Below the pieces are notes generated by a model that worked only from the letters and a program-made list of their open reading frames with translations, was not told the origin of the DNA and made no database searches. The translations under genes were made by a program, and so were the position numbers. This document shows, in pieces, positions 53,984-56,391 of a DNA stretch of 56,391 bases; positions within the stretch are counted from its first letter, which is position 1, and each line of letters opens with the position of its first letter. This DNA is from Chara braunii (taxonomy: Eukaryota > Streptophyta > Charophyceae > Charales > Characeae). The stretch is taken from NCBI GenBank assembly GCA_003427395.1, contig BFEA01000050.1:3530465-3586855 (forward strand). The letters run 5' to 3'.

Positions 53984-54571
53984 GCGTGGAAGGCGGCGGG
54001 TTGTCAGCGCGAGGTGCGGGCAGCGCGGCTGTAGACGAGCAGGACAGAAGAAGGGTGAGGATTTTCGGAAGAGGTGTTCCGCGGAGTCGCGCTGTCAGGC
54101 GTGATTGGGGTGTTCGTTCAAGTGGTGCGCCTTTTCGCCTTCCACATCGATCCGCGCATCCCAACTACGCAGCCATTCATTCGCGGAGGAAGACGGGGTG
54201 GGGATCGAGCTGGGCGTAGGGGAAGACAAAGAGTCCTAAATAGGGGAAACGCGCGCAGCAAGAAAGGAAGATGGTGCGGGGATGCAAAGCAAGAAACGGG
54301 GGTGCGAGGCGCGAAAAGAATTCGGAGCTTAGGCGCGCGCGCAAAAATTCAAAAAGTCCCAACCGAAACCGTTTCTTGGTTTTCATACCGTGGCCGCTAT
54401 TCTTCCGCGCGGGAGTTATTAACCAAAGAAAAGTGAAAAAGCCGCTCTAAAAAGAAAACAAAAGTAAAAAGAAAGAAAAACCCTTTTTGTTCGCAGCCGT
54501 ACTTCGGGGCTTCCGGGGGATTTTTCCTCAAGGATACGGCAAGCCGCGCGGTACGGGTCTGAGCTTATCAC

Positions 54572-55243
54572 AAGCTTTCTGCGATATTACGGAGCTACCC
54601 CGTTCCCTGTTGACCCCAGGGAAAGAGATAAGACTGCTCAGACTAGGGGCCGAGGCCGAGGCTTTGGAACCCCCTGCTCGTCGCGATATAGGACACCACA
54701 ATCTTGGGATCAGGATCACGGAAAAAAACGTACGATGGCAGGATGCCCGCAACTGCGTAACCCCGGAGGAACACGTGGCGATCCGAGAGGACGAGGCCCA
54801 AATGATGGCCATGGTGTTTTCTTGGCAATCGGACAATTCTTTCATCTCCGCGCCCCCGCTCGAAAACACTGATGGAACACGAAACAATTACCATTCAAAT
54901 ACTAGGCCAACTCTTTGAGTTGCATGTGCCACATTACGCGCCCGACAAGATTCACCACCTGATCGCAGAAATTTCTAAAGGAATATCAGGAAGCGATCAG
55001 TGTGACGGACATGGATATCGGACTATCATTAGTCATTCAGCATGAGATTCAGACCGGAAATCATTTTCCGATCCACTGCAAACTGTGCAGGTCAGGTACT
55101 CCCTCGCGGAACGAAAGACAGCCTTACAAAGCATTAGGGAATTTGAAACTAACGGATGGATTGAACCAGCCACGGGACCGTGGTCATCCCCCGTGGTCCT
55201 AGTACCGAAGAAAAACGGGTCGATTCGTATTTGCATCGATTAG
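54572..55243 (+). pseudogene. Layer-1 pol: RT N-terminal segment
   Basis: This is the continuation of the gene cut at 6067. Its beginning parallels the layer-2 sequence RGLCDL...RPLLTN. Further on come DMDIGLSLVIQHEI (about 55007), a YSLAERKTALQSIREFETNGWIEP segment, and the RT finger motif SSPVVLVPKKNGSIRICID, ending at a TAG at 55241-55243. After that the sequence is unrelated, so the remaining RT, RNase H and integrase are missing. At least one frame change occurs near 54900. Confidence 0.7.
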
Positions 55244-55369
55244 CATCTGTCATCTCTCCTCACACTAGGAGAGAACGGAGTAGTGTAAGGAGAGAACCCA
55301 TTCGAGGGGCCTGCGGCTCCCAATCAATATGCCGTCTCTCCTCACACTACTGTGCTCGATTAGCATTTG
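55244..55369. repeat. Short direct and inverted repeats at the layer-1 break
   Basis: CGATTAGCATYTGTCATC occurs at about 55238 and 55359, and CTCTCCTCACACTA occurs twice (about 55255 and 55334) and once inverted. This may be target-site scrambling at the point where layer 1 was truncated. Confidence 0.55.
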
Positions 55370-55690
55370 TCATCGGGTCTCACCAGGTGACCGGTCGAGG
55401 AGCTCTTTCCTTGCGACCCAGTCGCCTTCTTTTAGTGTGGGCCCTTTCCAACTAATGGCATACCATGCAAGGGGGAGGGCCTCTATCAGTTCTCCCAGGG
55501 CTGTATCTGTCTGGTGGCAGTATCTCAGTCTCCTCCGCATCTGCTCCGGTGTTTTCCAGTCCATGGTGTCCTTGACCCACAGATCCCTCACCCGTAGGAC
55601 TCCTTGCTTCACCCGTCCCTTCCGTGGGAGGAGTCCGTGCTACACATTTTCCGGCTGTGTGTGCTAGTGACCCACCGGTTGCCAAACAGT
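55370..55690 (-). pseudogene. LINE-like (non-LTR retrotransposon) ORF2 fragment
   Basis: The minus-strand frame contains VLRVRDLWV ... MDWKTPEQMRRRLRYCHQTDTALGELIEALPLAWY. This resembles the region after the reverse transcriptase of plant LINE ORF2 proteins (a DLW motif, then a helix, then an I-x-A-x-P-x-x-W-like motif). Both ends are lost. Recognition is by general pattern only. Confidence 0.4.
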
Positions 55691-55861
55691 GGTTGCCTCA
55701 GAACCTCCTCCCCTCAATCTAGAAACCTAACCTCGATACCTTAACAATACAAATTATATACCTTTGGAAAGGTGGGGAGGGAGGTGGAGGAGTGGGGAAG
55801 AGAGGTGGTATTTTCAAGGCTTCTTGAATTCAGGGAAGTTCTGGGGTATGGATTCAGGTAT

Positions 55862-55944
55862 CATAATTCCACTCTGAAGTTCACGGCGACATCCCACTTG
55901 CACGGATGAAGAGATATGCCCGTTGATTAGCTAGATCACGGCCA

Positions 55945-55986
<42 letters not shown>

Positions 55987-56052
55987 TATATATATATATA
56001 TATTCAACCGTGCAAGTGGGATGTCGCCGTGAACTTCAGAGTGGAATTATGA
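55862..56052. repeat. Inverted repeat with 45-bp arms around (TA)n
   Basis: The arm at 55862-55905 (starting CATAATTCCACTCTGAAGTT) is the exact or near-exact complement of 56009-56052. Between them lies a TA run (55948-56003, itself self-complementary). A GATTAGCTAGATCACGG phrase occurs at about 55924 and a CATTAGCTAGATCACGG phrase at 56105. The whole can fold into one hairpin. Confidence 0.85.
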
Positions 56053-56350
56053 TAATATATATATAATACATATATATTATATAACGTAATATTGTGATGC
56101 CGTTCATTAGCTAGATCACGGATGAAGAAATATGCCGGTTAAAGTCAATTTCATACTGTGTTTCTTTTCTATTGGTTTCTGTGGCTTTAGCCATTTCCCT
56201 TCCCGAGCTCCGGAGCTCCGTGTTTCCTGTGGAGCTGCAAGTGTTACCCTTCCTATTCTTTTTTTTTTCCGTATTCTAGATCTCCTAGTTTCCACCGGCC
56301 CAGCCCACACCTGGGAGTTGTAAACTGTTCCTTCCACTGGCCCTGGGTTT

Positions 56351-56351
<1 letters not shown>
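56053..56351. other. Probable 3' part of a retroposon
   Basis: Unique-looking sequence ending GGCCCTGGGTTTC directly before the poly-A tract. No gene is recognisable in it. Confidence 0.4.

Positions 56352-56391
<40 letters not shown>
56352..56391 (+). repeat. Poly-A tract at window end
   Basis: Forty consecutive A to the end of the window. It may be the tail of a retroposon (for example the LINE/SINE-like sequence before it) or an assembly end effect. Confidence 0.7.

Larger units (their letters stand above)
52316..54570 (-). mobile_element. 5' LTR of the layer-2 retroelement
   Basis: It is a 2.26-kb direct repeat of 6069-8144 and is unusually long for a Ty3/gypsy LTR. The outer edge is TGATAAGCTC read on the minus strand. 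AAGCTT follows at 54572-54577, matching 6062-6067. It contains a 165-bp segment between CCCCCG hexamers (52453 and 52618) that is missing from the 3' LTR. Confidence 0.88.

Noticed and set aside
55241-55369. Continuation of layer-1 pol to the right
   Set aside because: After RICID and the TAG at 55241 no RT, RNase H or integrase motif is found in any frame. The element is truncated there.

Overview
This is a repeat-dominated, Illumina-assembled eukaryotic scaffold. It contains almost no ordinary host gene. Four things point to the green plant lineage: a U6-like snRNA copy with a plant-type 5' end, an LTR retroelement primed by initiator tRNA-Met, Ty3/gypsy-type gag-pol fragments, and tRNA-derived SINE fragments with intact A and B boxes. 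A streptophyte (charophyte) alga is my best guess, but nothing here proves the species. A run of N (36081-36312), a single n (49132) and a Nextera junction adapter (17767-17801) show it is a draft assembly.

The layout is a set of nested insertions. Layer 1 is a plus-strand Ty3/gypsy-like element. Its gag/protease half lies at 4190-6067 and its reverse-transcriptase half at 54572-55243. The two halves fit together at an AAGCTT that appears on both sides (6062-6067 and 54572-54577). Layer 2, inserted there on the minus strand, is a large LTR retroelement of about 48.5 kb in its present interrupted state. Its 5' LTR is 52316-54570, the primer-binding site 52304-52315, gag-protease 52211-50379, and the first half of RT 50376-49411. 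The second half of RT, RNase H, a PHD-like zinc finger and integrase lie at 21153-18239, followed by extra 3' ORFs (18261-17320 and 9955-8485) and the 3' LTR (8144-6069). Layer 3 interrupts the RT of layer 2 exactly between 21153 and 49411. It is a 28.3-kb element bounded by 33-bp terminal inverted repeats (21154-21186 and 49378-49410).

Layer 3 is the most interesting object. Left to right it holds a subterminal repeat array; a Ulp1-type cysteine protease gene (minus, decayed); a long minus-strand gene with a ParB-like fold followed by a degenerate methyltransferase-like region; a gene of unknown family (minus); and about 38 copies of a short imperfect palindrome of the form AAGTTCG-N8-CGAACTT, many of them in a 392-bp tandem array. 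Then come foldback sequences, microsatellites, a 1.07-kb tandem repeat and an old LTR fragment. Near the right end are a DUF7869-type DDE transposase-like gene (plus, intact over 819 codons), a second copy of the unknown gene family (plus) and a second subterminal repeat array. Transposase, SUMO-type protease, a putative DNA-binding ParB-like protein and many palindromic sites inside one TIR-bounded unit suggest a giant DNA transposon with its own site-specific DNA-binding system. The boundaries are read directly from the sequence. The functional link is inference.

Outside the nest, 1-4190 holds a GT microsatellite, a SINE-like fragment, a 230-bp tandem repeat and an old LTR-like stretch. The right edge (55244-56391) holds a LINE-like fragment, an inverted repeat around (TA)n, and a poly-A tract at the very end. 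Most coding remnants carry a few stop codons or frameshifts, so they are old copies. The transposase-like ORF is the conspicuous exception.
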